Source: JBKQVT01 sp963804825 (GTDB lineage: Bacteria; Planctomycetota; Planctomycetia; Pirellulales; Thermoguttaceae). From it: a stretch of DNA of 64,000 nt. Both the position numbers and the translations under genes were made by a program. This document shows, piece by piece, positions 25,716 to 35,272 of the stretch. Position 1 is the first letter of the stretch. Each line of letters starts with the position of its first letter. The stretch is taken from the NCBI GenBank assembly GCA_963804825.1, contig CAWDRV010000006.1, positions 1-64,000 of the forward strand, in the 5' to 3' direction. The notes beneath the pieces are model-generated. The model did not search any database and was not told the origin of the DNA. It was given only the letters and a program-made list of their open reading frames with translations.

Positions 25716-28041
25716 ATGGCCGAACTGGTTGTCAAACGTGTCGCCACGCGGCGAGAACGGAAACAATTCCTGGAATTCCCCTGGACGCTGTACCGGAACG
25801 ATCCGTATTGGATTCCACCGTTGCGCGGCAACCAGAAGGAGTTGGTCGGCTACCGCTGGCACCCGTTCTACGAACGGAATTCGGTGCAGACGTTTCTGGC
25901 CGTCCGCGGCGAGGAGGTGCAGCGGCCGGATCGCCGCCATCCTCAATTGGGGGCATAACGAGCGTTACCGCGAGCGCCGCGGATTTTTCGGTTTCTTCGA
26001 GTGCGTCGACGATCAGGAGGTGGCCGACGGCCTGCTGGACGCCGTGGGACAGTGGTTTGCCGATCAGGGCATCTCCTGTCTTCGCGGGCCGACCAATCCG
26101 TCGCTGAACTACGAACTGGGGCTGCTCGTCGAGGGTTTCGACTCCGCGCCCACGTTCATGATGACCTACAACCCGCCCTATTATGCGCGGTTGCTGGAAA
26201 ACTACGGTTTCCGCAAAACCCAGGACCTGTACGCGTTCTGGGGGCATATCGACATGCTGCCGAAAATCAAGGAGAAGCTGAGACCGATCGTCGATCAGAT
26301 CATCGAGCGATACAACGTTCGCGTCCGTCCGATGGACACGTCGCGATTCCTCGAGGAAGTGCGGATGTTCCTGTCGATCTACAACCGGTCGCTGGTGAGC
26401 ACGTGGGGATTCGTGCCCATGTCGAAGGGCGAGGTGGACCACATGGCGGCCGGGCTGCGCCACCTGATCGTGCCCGAGCTGACCGTGCTCACGGAAGTGG
26501 ACGGCCAAGTGGTCGGCGCCGCGTTCGGATTGCCCGACTACAACCCGCGGATTCGCCAGATCGACGGCCGGCTGTTTCCCACCGGGATCTTCCACCTGCT
26601 GCGGAGAAAGGACCGCATCAAGCGGATCCGCCTGATCTCGACCAACGTCATTCCCGAGTACCAACGGCTTGGTTTCGGCATGGTGCTGATGAGCGGCGTC
26701 GTTCCCAAGGTGCTGGCATCGGGCGTGGAAGAGGCCGAGTTTTCCTGGGTGTTGGAATCCAATTCGCTTTCGCGCGGGGCCTTGCAAAAGGGCGGGGCCA
26801 AGCTCACCAAGACCTATCGGCTCTATGACCTCGATCGGCAGCCGGACGCCGAAGGGTGGAAACCGAAGCGTCCGGGCCTGATTCGCCGTGCCGCGGCAAC
26901 CGCGCCGCAGCCGCTGGAAATTCACCCCGTCCAGTCCCGCCGCGACCTGCGCCAGTTCATCAAGGTTCCCTGGGGCATCTATGCCGGCGATCCGCAGTGG
27001 GTGCCGCCGCTGGAGTTGGAAGTGAAGGAGTTTCTCGATCGCCGCAAGCATCCATTCTACTTGCACGGCGAGGCCGCCCAGTTCCTTGCCCGGCGAGGCG
27101 GCGTGCCGATGGGCCGCATCTTGGTCAGCGACGACAGCCGCTACAACCGGCAGCAGTCGGCCAACGTCGGCTGCTTCGGCATGTTCGAATGCGCCGACGA
27201 TCCCGAGATGGCCCGCGCCCTGCTGGACGCGGCGGCCGGCTGGCTGAAGGCCCGCGGACGGACGGGAATCATGGGTCCGATCGACTACTCGATGAACTAC
27301 ACCTGCGGCCTGCTGGTCGACGGGTTCGACGCGCCGCCGCGGATCATGACGAACCACAACCGCCCTTACTACGCCCGTTTGTTGGAGTCTTGGGGGCTGC
27401 GCAAGGCCAAGGACTTCTATTGTTGGTGGTTCGTCGATGTTCACAACATGGTCGAACGATGGCGCAAACACTCGGAACGGCTGAAGCAGCGGGGCAAGAT
27501 CGTCATTCGCCCCTTCCGCACCGACGACTTCGACGCCGAAGTGGCCCGCTGCACGGACGTCTACAACCGGTCGATGCAAAACAATTGGGGCTTCGTGCCG
27601 CTCAGCGAGGCCGAGTTCCGCTATTTTGCCAAGCGCCTGTCGCGGCTGACCACGCCCGATCTGGTCCTCTTGGCCGAGGTGGACGGCGAACCGGCCGGCT
27701 TCTCCATCACCGTGCCCGACGTCAACGAGGCCATCCGCCCGTTGCAGGGGCGATTGATGAAGTACGGCCTGCCCGTCAATCTCTTCCGCCTCATGCGACG
27801 GATGCGCCGCGTCAAGACCGCCCGCATGATCGTGCTCGACGTGCTGGAACAGTATCGACGCCGCGGAGTCGCCGAAATGCTGATTTTGCGCACGCTCGAT
27901 TACGGCAAGAATGTCGTCGGCTTCACCGGCGCCGAACTGGGCTGGACCCTGGAAGACAACGACCTGATCAACCGCACCGTCGAAGCCGTGGGGGCGCATC
28001 GCTACAAGATCTATCGCATTTACTCCAAGGAGCTTGATTGA
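25716..28041 (+). CDS. Double-length GNAT-like protein, tandem fusion, one frameshift
   Basis: About 775 residues in two homologous halves. Half one begins MAELVVKRVATRRERKQFLE with PWTLYRNDPYWIPPLRGNQK; half two (about residue 405) repeats it as VPWGIYAGDPQWVPPLELEV. Both halves contain F-FECxDD, GPxxxSxNY, G-LLV-GFD-APxxMxxxNxPYY, Y-YNRSxxxxWGFVPxS and GAELGW/AEFSW-type C-terminal strands. I know this fold in planctomycetes as single proteins of about 380 residues; here two copies are joined by RPGLIRRAAATAP. The frame shifts near 25925 early in half one. Likely an N-acyltransferase; substrate unknown. Confidence 0.85.
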
Positions 28042-28065
28042 CAGCCGTTTCTCGGGGCCTATAAT
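28038..28065 (+). promoter_or_regulatory. Consensus promoter of trxA
   Basis: TTGACA (28038-28043), 16-bp spacer, TATAAT (28060-28065): both hexamers match the consensus exactly. The -35 overlaps the stop codon of the upstream gene. About 55 bp before trxA; a half copy of palindromic repeat family 1 lies in the leader (about 28090-28107). Confidence 0.75.
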
Positions 28066-28119
28066 GCTGAAATCAGAGACCGCCTCGCACGCTGAAGCAT
28101 GACCTAGGAGAGCCGTTCG

Positions 28120-28446
28120 ATGGGCAACGTCAAAGAAGTTTCCGACCATGATTTCGCCGCCGAAGTCTTGCAGTCCGACCAGCCGGTCTTGGTCGATTTC
28201 TGGGCCCCGTGGTGCGGTCCGTGCCGAATGATCGCCCCGATCGTGGAACAATTGGCCGCGGAAAACACCGCTTCGTGCAAGGTGTGCAAAGTCAACGTCG
28301 ACGATAGCCCCTCCATCGCCGCCGGCTACAGCATCAGCAGCATTCCCACCTTGATGCTCTTCAAGGGCGGAGAAGTGGTCGATCGCTTCGTGGGCGTGCA
28401 GTCGAAGAATCGCTTGCAAGAAGCCCTCAACCAGGCGATTGGCTAG
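28120..28446 (+). CDS. trxA: Thioredoxin
   Basis: 108 residues, normal length. VLVDFWAPWCGPCRMIAPIV has the WCGPC active site (Cys32, Cys35) and SISSIPTLMLFKGGEVVDRF holds the cis-Pro loop. Cytosolic general protein disulphide reductase. Two extra Cys (CKVCKVNVDD) follow the second helix. AGGAGAG lies 10 bp before the ATG; a perfect consensus promoter predicts strong expression. Confidence 0.96.
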   Translation: MGNVKEVSDHDFAAEVLQSDQPVLVDFWAPWCGPCRMIAPIVEQLAAENTASCKVCKVNVDDSPSIAAGYSISSIPTLMLFKGGEVVDRFVGVQSKNRLQEALNQAIG

Positions 28447-28645
28447 CTGCGAATCCCGCACAGCCCGTGAGATTTCTTTTCTATTTCTCCCAATCAACCC
28501 ATCTTCATGCGCTGGCGATTTGCTGGTCGCTTGGATTGAATTCACCTGTCCCGATTGCCGATTAAGCAATCTGGGAAAGCCTTGCCGGTTGCGAAGACTT
28601 TGCGCGGCCGGCCCGTCCACGACGTTCCTTCCCAGGCTGATCGAC

Positions 28646-29797
28646 ATGTCCACCTCCGAGACCGGCAATCGCCAGACTTCCGCCGGCGTCCCGGCCACCC
28701 GAGTGTCGGCCGAGACGCGTATCGACGCCGCGCATCCGGCCGCCGTGTCCCAAGCGGCCGACGCATCGCCGGAACAAGCGGCCGACTCCGGGGCCGGCAA
28801 AGAGGCCGAGGCCGCGGCCGAGCAGTTGCGCACCCAGGCCAACCAGTTGGCCGAGCATCTGCGCGGGCGTCAGAAGGAACTCGATCATCGCGAGGCCGAA
28901 CTCAACGCCCGCAGTGCGCAGTTGGAAACCGACCTCCGCTGCGCGCGGCTCTGGCTCAGCGAACGGATTGCGGAATTGCAGCAGCGGGCCGCGGAACCCA
29001 GCGCGGAGCAAGTTGCCCGCGAGGAGTCGCTGCGGCGGACCGCCGAGCAGTTGGAGGCGAAACAGAAGCAACTCGAACAGACCGAGGGCCGATTGCAAGA
29101 AGAGCGGGCCGAGGTGAAGAAGCTGCAAGAGCAGTCGTCGGCCGGATGGCGTGACGCCGACGGCCGGGAACATTCGCGGCGCGATCTCCTCGAAGCCGAG
29201 CGCCGGCGGAACATGGCCGAGGTTGAGGAGCAACGCCGGGTCGTCGGACGCCGGGCCGAACACGTCGATCGCAGCCGGGCCGCCATGGAGGAACTCCGCG
29301 GCGAATTGCTCCGCTTACACCGCGAAACGCTGGAGATCCGCCTTGCGACCGAGGAGCTTTGGGCCCAGCTTTCCGGCGCCGCGCCGCCGGCCGCGCTCCT
29401 GCAATCGCTGGGCCGGATTCGCGGCAAGCTCGCCGAGCACTATCGGTTGATCAACGTCGATCTGCAGGCGCGGAAGGAAGAGATGGATAAGAGCCGCAGC
29501 CAATTGGCCCAACAGCACGAGGGCCTGGTGCAAGAGAAGCAGCGGATCGAGCAATGGGCCGTTGCGAAGCAAAAAGAGGCCCAGCAGCAGGCAGCCCGCC
29601 TGATCGCCCGCGAGCAGCAACTCGATCGCCGCGAGATCGAACTGCGCCGTCAGTCGCAGCAGTGGCAGGTCGAGCGGCTGGAGCTTCAGCAGGAGCTGCG
29701 CGCCTTGCGGGCGGAGCTGGCCGCGCGCGGAGGCCGCGGCCACGGCGTGAGCGCACGGCCCGCCGACATGGCCGTCGCCGTCGCGGCAAACGCCTGA
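28646..29797 (+). CDS. Long coiled-coil protein of unknown function
   Basis: About 383 residues from the ATG at 28646 (MSTSETGNRQTSAGVPATRV). After a low-complexity N-terminus (Ala/Glu-rich, residues 1-55) the protein is nearly all heptad-type coiled coil rich in Gln, Glu, Arg and Leu (AEQLRTQANQLAEHLRGRQK through REQQLDRREIELRRQSQQWQ). No membrane segment. The frame stays open upstream to 28439 without a better start. I cannot assign a role; the shape suggests a structural or filament-forming protein. Confidence 0.75.
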   Translation: MSTSETGNRQTSAGVPATRVSAETRIDAAHPAAVSQAADASPEQAADSGAGKEAEAAAEQLRTQANQLAEHLRGRQKELDHREAELNARSAQLETDLRCARLWLSERIAELQQRAAEPSAEQVAREESLRRTAEQLEAKQKQLEQTEGRLQEERAEVKKLQEQSSAGWRDADGREHSRRDLLEAERRRNMAEVEEQRRVVGRRAEHVDRSRAAMEELRGELLRLHRETLEIRLATEELWAQLSGAAPPAALLQSLGRIRGKLAEHYRLINVDLQARKEEMDKSRSQLAQQHEGLVQEKQRIEQWAVAKQKEAQQQAARLIAREQQLDRREIELRRQSQQWQVERLELQQELRALRAELAARGGRGHGVSARPADMAVAVAANA

Positions 29798-29823
29798 ATC
29801 CCAAGCGGTCTCTCTTGGCGGAA

Positions 29824-30654
29824 TTACTTCCCTGCCGACGAACCGGCCGACGCACTGGCCGACGAACCGGCCGACGTTTGTTTGGTGGGATCGGGCTGTT
29901 CGCGCTGTTGGTGAAGTTCCAGGGCCTTGGCGACGGCTTTCTTGGCCGCCTTCAGCTCTTCCTTCGTGTACGACGGGGTCGAGCCGATGGCCTGCTTGGT
30001 TTGCAAGGCGGCCAGCGCGCGCGAACTCATGTCGTTGCTGAGGTGCCAGGCGGCCAACTGCGCGGCGCGGTGGCTGATCTCATGCCGGCCGAGCAGTTCG
30101 CAGACCTCGGCCACGCCCGCCTTCTCCGTGGCGGCGGACAGCGGCAGGATTTCGTACTTGATCGTCGCCCGCGGCACCGGATTGCCGTGATCCAGGCAGA
30201 CCGTCTCCAATTTCACCTGTCGCATGGACTCCGGCGGGACGTTGAGCATCATCGAGCCCGACCCGCCGCCGACCCGCTGCGGCGCGTTCTTGGCGGGGTT
30301 GTTGTTGAAGGGATCTGCGTTCCTGTTGTTGCCCGGTCCAATTCCCGGAATGGGAAGCTGCCCCATCTGGGCCAGCACCGGCACGCCGGCGAACGAGGCC
30401 GGCAATTTGACCGACAGCGGCTCGTCGGTGTTGTTGCTGATCAGCAGCCGGCATTGCAGTTCGTCGCGTGGGATGAGACGGACGTTGATCTGTTGCTGCT
30501 GAACTGCCGCGAAGAGTTCCACTTCTTCCGCGCGCGGATTGGCGGCATCGCGGCCATTGTTCTGCCGGTCCACGGCCGGCGTCGGCGTGCAGAGAACCAA
30601 GCCCGCCGCCAGGGCCAAGAAAAGCCGCACGAGCGATCCATAAGAGCGGACCAT
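29824..30654 (-). CDS. Secreted protein with an LPxxFAGVPVLAQ motif, copy A
   Basis: 276 residues. Signal peptide (LVRLFLALAAGLVLCTPTPA). A domain follows with LISNNTDEPLSVKLPASFAG then VPVLAQ, an Asn/Gly/Pro-rich linker, LNVPPESMRQVKLETVCLDH, and a helical segment RAAQLAAWHLSNDMS near residue 200. The tail is Ser/Ala/Gly-rich and repetitive. The next gene upstream encodes a clear paralogue with the same blocks in the same order. Function unknown; secretion and the Asn-rich linker suggest an envelope role. Confidence 0.8.
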   Translation of the reverse strand: MVRSYGSLVRLFLALAAGLVLCTPTPAVDRQNNGRDAANPRAEEVELFAAVQQQQINVRLIPRDELQCRLLISNNTDEPLSVKLPASFAGVPVLAQMGQLPIPGIGPGNNRNADPFNNNPAKNAPQRVGGGSGSMMLNVPPESMRQVKLETVCLDHGNPVPRATIKYEILPLSAATEKAGVAEVCELLGRHEISHRAAQLAAWHLSNDMSSRALAALQTKQAIGSTPSYTKEELKAAKKAVAKALELHQQREQPDPTKQTSAGSSASASAGSSAGK

Positions 30655-30774
30655 GAGAGCACCTCCTCTGGTTGTTCCGTGGCGGACGACGCCCTGGCCC
30701 GACCGCTGGAAAGCGGCGGCCTCGCTCCGCCAACAAGTTCCGTAAAGGCGTGGGAGCCTACCCCACCCGCATTC

Positions 30775-30803
30775 AGTCTAGCCGAAATGCGCGAAAAAGC
30801 CAA
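30775..30803 (-). promoter_or_regulatory. Possible promoter of secreted protein A
   Basis: Minus strand TTGGCT (30798-30803), 17-bp spacer, TAGACT (30775-30780), about 120 bp before the start. The remaining part of the 30655-30997 gap holds G- and C-rich hairpin sequence, probably the 3' end of the upstream gene, and nothing else recognised. Confidence 0.4.
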
Positions 30804-30997
30804 GCAAGAAAAAAGCAACCGTTCCGAGGGGGGGTCCGGGGAACGGTTCCCCTTGAATGCAAGGGTTACGTCACGAGAAGTCGAGGATGGCGTTCTTGGG
30901 GTGCGGGGGTCGCACCTGCACCAGGAGATGGAGGCGGCCGTGTCTGCATCCCACGGGAGGGGCCCGTCGGCTTCGATCCGCGCAGGGCCTTGGAGCC

Positions 30998-31803
30998 TTA
31001 TTTCTGCGTCGCCGGGGTGTTCGCACTGGCGCCCGGCTTCTGTTGCTCTTTGCGTTGCTCGGCGGCCTTGGTGGCGATGCCGGCCAGGTTGATGCCGCCT
31101 CGAATTTCCAGCGGAGTGAAGTAGGGCTCGCTGGTGCCGTCGGCGTGCCGCAGTTGCTTTGCGGCAAGTTCCTGCCAACTCATGCCGTTGTTGAGGTGCC
31201 AGGCGGCGACTTGCGCGGCGCGTTGGTTGACTTGGCCCGTGCCGAGCATCCGGCAAAGCTCTTGAACTTCGGGCTTGTCGGTGAGGCTTTCGATGGGCTT
31301 GATTTCATAGGGGACGCCGGCTCGCGGCTCGGCTTTGCCGTGTTCGAGACAGACGGTGGGGACTTTCAACAGGGCGATCTTTTCTGGCGGGACGTTGAAC
31401 ATGCCCCCGCCGCCGCCCGCCCCACCGCCGCCCATGCCGCCGCCGCCCACGCCTTGGTTGGCATTGTTATTGTTGTTACCACCACCCGCCGCCCCGGCAT
31501 TCTGGGCCAACACCGGCACGCCCGCAAAGGCATCGGGCAACTTCACGGTCAGCGGCTGGTCGGTCTTGTTTTCGATCAACACCTTCCCCTCTTTCGAATC
31601 CTTCGGGATGAACTTTACCGCGAGATCGCCGTTGGCGATTCCGTCGAACATGTCGATGGTGGTGCGCTGGGATCAATCGGCGCGCTATGCGTGATGAAAT
31701 TGTTGGTCCCATCGGCCCAAAGCGACGCCGGAATCGCCGCACACAACATCACCAAACCGAATCGAAACCACCGCCAGGCTCCCCCGTAAGAAAAAGACGA
31801 CAT
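30998..31803 (-). CDS. Secreted protein with an LPxxFAGVPVLAQ motif, copy B, one frameshift
   Basis: About 268 residues. The ATG at 31803 (MSSFSYGGAWRWFRFGLVML) gives a signal peptide ending near SLWADG. The frame shifts near 31660-31680, leading to MFDGIANGDLAVKFIPKDSK. The blocks KTDQPLTVKLPDAFAGVPVL, FNVPPEKIALLKVPTVCLEH and RAAQVAAWHLNNGMS match copy A. A Gly/Asn-rich linker separates the first two. AAGGGG precedes the start. A weak TTGACT-N16-TTAACC pair lies at 31876-31903 on the minus strand. Confidence 0.78.
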
Positions 31804-31972
31804 GGCTAGAACCCCTTCTGCTCGTAATTGGTTCCCAGAAAGACTCGCTCCCCACAACGCAACTGCAACAGTCCAGGTTAACCATTTTTTCCAACAAAGT
31901 CAAGGCTTGTCCCTAGTTATGGGGGTAGATAATGCGCCACTGGGCGAAGGGGGGAGCCCAGGAAAAGCCAAC

Positions 31973-32048
31973 GCCGGTCCCTCCCGGCAAAATCGCTTTT
32001 CTTGTACAACGCCGGTCCCTCCCGGCAAAATCGCTTTTCTTGTACAAT
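31973..32048 (+). repeat. Two tandem copies of a 38-bp unit upstream of rsfS
   Basis: Units 31973-32010 and 32011-32048 differ only in the last base or so. Each starts with the small hairpin GCCGGTCCCTCCCGGC and ends in CTTGTACAA. The last copy ends 38 bp before the rsfS start, and TACAAT in it could act as a -10 element. Could be a duplicated operator or promoter. Confidence 0.8.
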
Positions 32049-32085
32049 GAAGGGGTCCTGTCCTCCCGGTCTCGGCGAGATTTCC

Positions 32086-32538
32086 ATGACACCAGACGGC
32101 TCAGTCCGTTCGCAGACAGCTCCTGTTTCCGTGCAACGGTCTGATGCCGGGCTTCAGCGGGCATTGCTGGCGGCCCGGGTCGCGGAGGAAAACCGCGGCC
32201 GGGACATCGTCATCCTCGATATGCGGCCGGTGACCGCGGTCTTCGATTACTTCGTGCTGGCCAGCGGCGCCAGCCGGCGGCAGTTGCACGCCATGAGCGA
32301 GGAAATCGACCACGCCCTGGAGGACCGTATGGGCGACCGGCGGCTGGGTATCGAAGGATACCAGGAAAGCCGCTGGATCCTGCTCGATTACGGCGACGTG
32401 GTGATCCATCTGTTCGAGCCGGCGACACGGGCCTACTACGCCCTGGAAGAACTCTGGGCCCACGCGAAGCGCGTGGGACTCAAGGCGGAAGGCGGAGGGC
32501 GGAAGGCGGAAGGCACCACGGAGACAGACGATCCATGA
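32086..32538 (+). CDS. rsfS: Ribosomal silencing factor RsfS (Iojap)
   Basis: 150 residues from the ATG at 32086. The RsfS core is clear: VAEENRGRDIVILDMRPVTA, FDYFVLASGASRRQLHAMSE, YQESRWILLDYGDVVIHLFE and YYALEELW. It binds uL14 on the large ribosomal subunit and blocks subunit joining when growth slows. The last 18 residues (KAEGGGRKAEG and on) are encoded by GGCGGAAG repeats and are not part of the family. argS follows after 82 bp of similar repeat DNA. Confidence 0.94.
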   Translation: MTPDGSVRSQTAPVSVQRSDAGLQRALLAARVAEENRGRDIVILDMRPVTAVFDYFVLASGASRRQLHAMSEEIDHALEDRMGDRRLGIEGYQESRWILLDYGDVVIHLFEPATRAYYALEELWAHAKRVGLKAEGGGRKAEGTTETDDP

Positions 32539-32591
32539 CAGCGTCCCCTTCCGCGTTTTCCCCGTCCCCCTTTTACCTTCGTTCTTCCCCC

Positions 32592-32620
32592 TTCCGCCTT
32601 CCGCCTTCCCCCTTTCCCCC
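32592..32620. repeat. CCTTCCG heptamer repeats between rsfS and argS
   Basis: The reverse-strand form of the GGCGGAAG short repeats seen at 32487-32513, 35658-35685, 37788-37803, 39398-39430 and 40101-40120. Here it forms a pure pyrimidine leader directly before the argS start codon, so argS has no Shine-Dalgarno sequence. Confidence 0.75.
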
Positions 32621-34369
32621 ATGAGCATCCTCTCGGAACTGAAAGAACGTTTCCGCCTCGCGCTGGGCGATCTGGCCGGCGATGCGGCCGGCGACGCGGA
32701 AGAACTGCTGTCGATGGTCCGCCGCGGCCAAGACCCCAAGTTCGGCGACTATCAGGCCAATCTCGCCATGCCGTTGGGAAAGCGGTTGGGCCGGCCGCCG
32801 CGCGAAGTGGCCGCCGAGCTGGTCCGACGCTTGGACCTGTCCGATCTGTGCGACTCGGTCGAGGTCGCCGGCCCCGGGTTCATCAACTTGCGATTGCGCG
32901 AATCCTGGCTGGTGAAGCAGTTGACCGCCGCCCTGGGCGATCCGCGGCTGGGCGTCGCCCCGCTGGCACGGCCGCGAAGGTTCGTGGTCGATTATTCCGC
33001 CCCGAATGTCGCCAAGCCGATGCACGTCGGGCATATCCGCTCGACGGTGATCGGCGACGCCCTGTGTCGAATATTGAAGTTCGCCGGGCACGAGGTCATC
33101 AGCGACAATCACATCGGCGACTGGGGCACGCAGTTCGGCATGATCCTGTACGGTTACAAGCATTTCTTGGACCCCGACGCCTACCGGCGAGCGCCGATCG
33201 ACGAGTTGGCCCGGCTCTATCGGCACGTCCGCACGCTGGCCGACGAGCAACCCGACGTGGCCGCGGCCGTTCTGGCCGAGACCGCCAAGCTGCACGCCGG
33301 CGACCCGGAAAACCTGCGTTTATGGCGGGAATTCCTCCCCGTCTGCCTCGAAGACATCCAACGGATCTATCGGCGGCTGCACGTCCGATTCGACCATACG
33401 CTGGGCGAGAGTTTTTATAACGATCAGCTTGCCCCGATCGTTAAGGAGCTGCTCGACCGCGGTCTGGCCCGGACCAGCGACGGCGCCGTCTGCGTGTTTC
33501 TCGAAGGGCACGACGCACCGATGATCGTCCGCAAGCAGGATGGGGCGTTCCTCTATGCCACGACCGATCTGGCCACGATCCGCTACCGCATGGACCAGTG
33601 GCGGCCGGACGCCATCCTCTACGTGGTCGATCATCGGCAGGGGCTGCACTTCCGGCAGCTTTTCGAGGTCGCCAGGCTGCTCGGCTACGAGCGGGTCGAG
33701 TTCCAGCACGTCAGTTTCGGCACGGTGTTGGGCGTCGACGGCCGGCCGTTCCGCACCCGCTCCGGCGACACCGTCGGCCTGGAGGGCCTGCTGGACGAGG
33801 CGGTCGCCCGGGCCGGCGAGATCGTCGCGGCCAACGACGACGCCAAGCCCGACGGGCCGGAACTCTCGGCGGCCGACCGGGCCCGCGTGGCCGAGACCGT
33901 GGGCATTGCCGCCTTGAAATACGCCGACCTCTCGCAAAATCGCACCAGCGACTACGTCTTCAGCTACGACAAGATGCTGGCCATGAACGGCAACACGGCC
34001 ACGTACATGCAATATGCCTACGCCCGGGTGCGGAGCATTTTCGCCCGGGGGAAGGTCGATATCGACGCCCTGCGGGCTTCGCCCGCGCCTATTTTGTTGG
34101 GCTCACCGGCCGAGCGGGCATTGGCCCTCGAGTTGCTCCGCTTCGGCGAGGCGTTGGACCTGGCCCTGGCCGACTATCGCCCCAACCAACTGACCGCCTA
34201 TCTCTTCGACCTGGCCAATCGCTATTCGACGTTTTTCGAGCAGTGCCACGTCTTGCGGGCGGAGAGCGACGCCTTGCGTGCCAGCCGGTTGCTCTTGTGT
34301 GACTTGACCGCACGGACGATCCAGAAGGGCCTCGATCTGCTGGGCATTCAGGTGGTCGAGAAGATGTAG
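32621..34369 (+). CDS. argS: Arginyl-tRNA synthetase
   Basis: 582 residues, intact. Class I enzyme that charges tRNA-Arg. The HIGH motif is in VDYSAPNVAKPMHVGHIRST (HVGH at about 134-137). The KMSKS loop is degenerate, seen in many ArgRS: GRPFRTRSGDTVGLEGLLDE. N-terminal Add-1 domain and C-terminal anticodon-binding domain (YAYARVRSIF, ANRYSTFFEQCHVL) are present. The ATG directly follows a pyrimidine-rich heptamer repeat and lacks a ribosome site, so translation may depend on coupling to rsfS or on an open leader. Confidence 0.97.
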   Translation: MSILSELKERFRLALGDLAGDAAGDAEELLSMVRRGQDPKFGDYQANLAMPLGKRLGRPPREVAAELVRRLDLSDLCDSVEVAGPGFINLRLRESWLVKQLTAALGDPRLGVAPLARPRRFVVDYSAPNVAKPMHVGHIRSTVIGDALCRILKFAGHEVISDNHIGDWGTQFGMILYGYKHFLDPDAYRRAPIDELARLYRHVRTLADEQPDVAAAVLAETAKLHAGDPENLRLWREFLPVCLEDIQRIYRRLHVRFDHTLGESFYNDQLAPIVKELLDRGLARTSDGAVCVFLEGHDAPMIVRKQDGAFLYATTDLATIRYRMDQWRPDAILYVVDHRQGLHFRQLFEVARLLGYERVEFQHVSFGTVLGVDGRPFRTRSGDTVGLEGLLDEAVARAGEIVAANDDAKPDGPELSAADRARVAETVGIAALKYADLSQNRTSDYVFSYDKMLAMNGNTATYMQYAYARVRSIFARGKVDIDALRASPAPILLGSPAERALALELLRFGEALDLALADYRPNQLTAYLFDLANRYSTFFEQCHVLRAESDALRASRLLLCDLTARTIQKGLDLLGIQVVEKM

Positions 34370-34385
34370 CGGCCGGGTTCGAAAC

Positions 34386-34490
34386 GTAGGTCAGGCACCC
34401 TGTGCCTGACGGACTTGTCATGCGTCATCCCGAACAACCGATCTCCCGCAACCAAGTTATCGTTTGTCAGGCACGGGGTGCCTGACCTAC
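34386..34490. repeat. Palindromic repeat family 2, copy 1
   Basis: Arms 34386-34410 and 34466-34490 (25 bp, one mismatch) built on GTAGGTCAGGCACC and GGTGCCTGACCTAC. The arm is itself a hairpin (GTCAGGCAC/GTGCCTGAC). A second copy is at 62303-62377. It lies just after argS and 10 bp from the RDD-protein stop. Confidence 0.85.
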
Positions 34491-34499
34491 GCGGCTGGT

Positions 34500-35146
34500 T
34501 TAGCTCCGCGGTCGCGAGGTCATGCGCATCCATCTCGTGGGCGGTAGGTGGCGCATTTCCATCTTCATTGGCCGCCCACAATGTGGACAAGTCGTTGCTA
34601 GGCGGGAAATATGTCCGCCGCAGTCGGGGCAATCGGTCAATTTGGGATTTGCTGGTGCCGTAACCGCAGTATCGGGCGAAACGGCATTCGAGAGCGTCTG
34701 CTCTTCTGCCTGAATAGCCTTTGCTATTGGTTCCGTAGCCCTTCGCAGCGCTTCGTCGGCTCGCTTCTTCGCAACAGAGATAACTGACGGTTCCGAACAT
34801 TAGGTCCGTGAGAGTGCGGCCATCCGCCCGGCCGAGGTGCATGAAGCAATTCGACTACCGAGTAAACGCCAAGCGTCAGAGAACGAAGAAACAGGGCAAC
34901 CACGTTGCGCGCGAACGCCTGCCAAATGGAGGGTTCTGCCCCGGCTGGGTATAGCAAAAGTCTCGTCTTGGTTACTTTTCGTCCTACGGACTGATTCTCC
35001 GTGAAGCTGTCCCGGAAACCAAAAATGAGTATTCCTGGGATAAAAAGGACATAACCGGGCAGCGCGATCAGCGAATCAATCAGCAACGCCCCGAACCGAG
35101 GTCCAAAGGATGCCTTATGCCGCGCGCAGACGATAGCGGATAGCAT
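34500..35146 (-). CDS. RDD membrane protein with C-terminal zinc ribbon, two frameshifts
   Basis: Reconstructed to about 215 residues. The ATG at 35146 is fixed by CCGGAGGGTTGCG upstream. The RDD domain reads ASFGPRFGALLIDSLIALPG (R-x-x-A-x-x-x-D), YVLFIPGILIFGF, then GRKVTKTRLLLY and LTLGVYSVVELLHAPRPGG. One frameshift near 34820 restores DGRTLTDLMFGT; a second near 34795 restores VISVAKKRADEALRRATEPI. The C-terminus is a zinc ribbon: CPDCGGHISRLATTCPHCGR (four Cys). An open frame in the shifted phase continues further but has no zinc motif. Integral membrane protein of unknown transport or sensing role. Confidence 0.7.
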
Positions 35147-35272
35147 CGCAACCCTCCGGTACAGTCCTCTTGCCCGTGCCGCTACTGACCTGTCCAGCCG
35201 TGTTGTGTCGGCGCCCCTCCCTAAAATCAATCTTCCCGCCGACCGGCTCTGCCGTTGACCCCGATAGTTGCC

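Noticed and set aside
25732..28842. 1036-codon open frame on the minus strand
   Set aside because: Antisense to the GNAT fusion and thioredoxin genes; the sense strand carries the real motifs.
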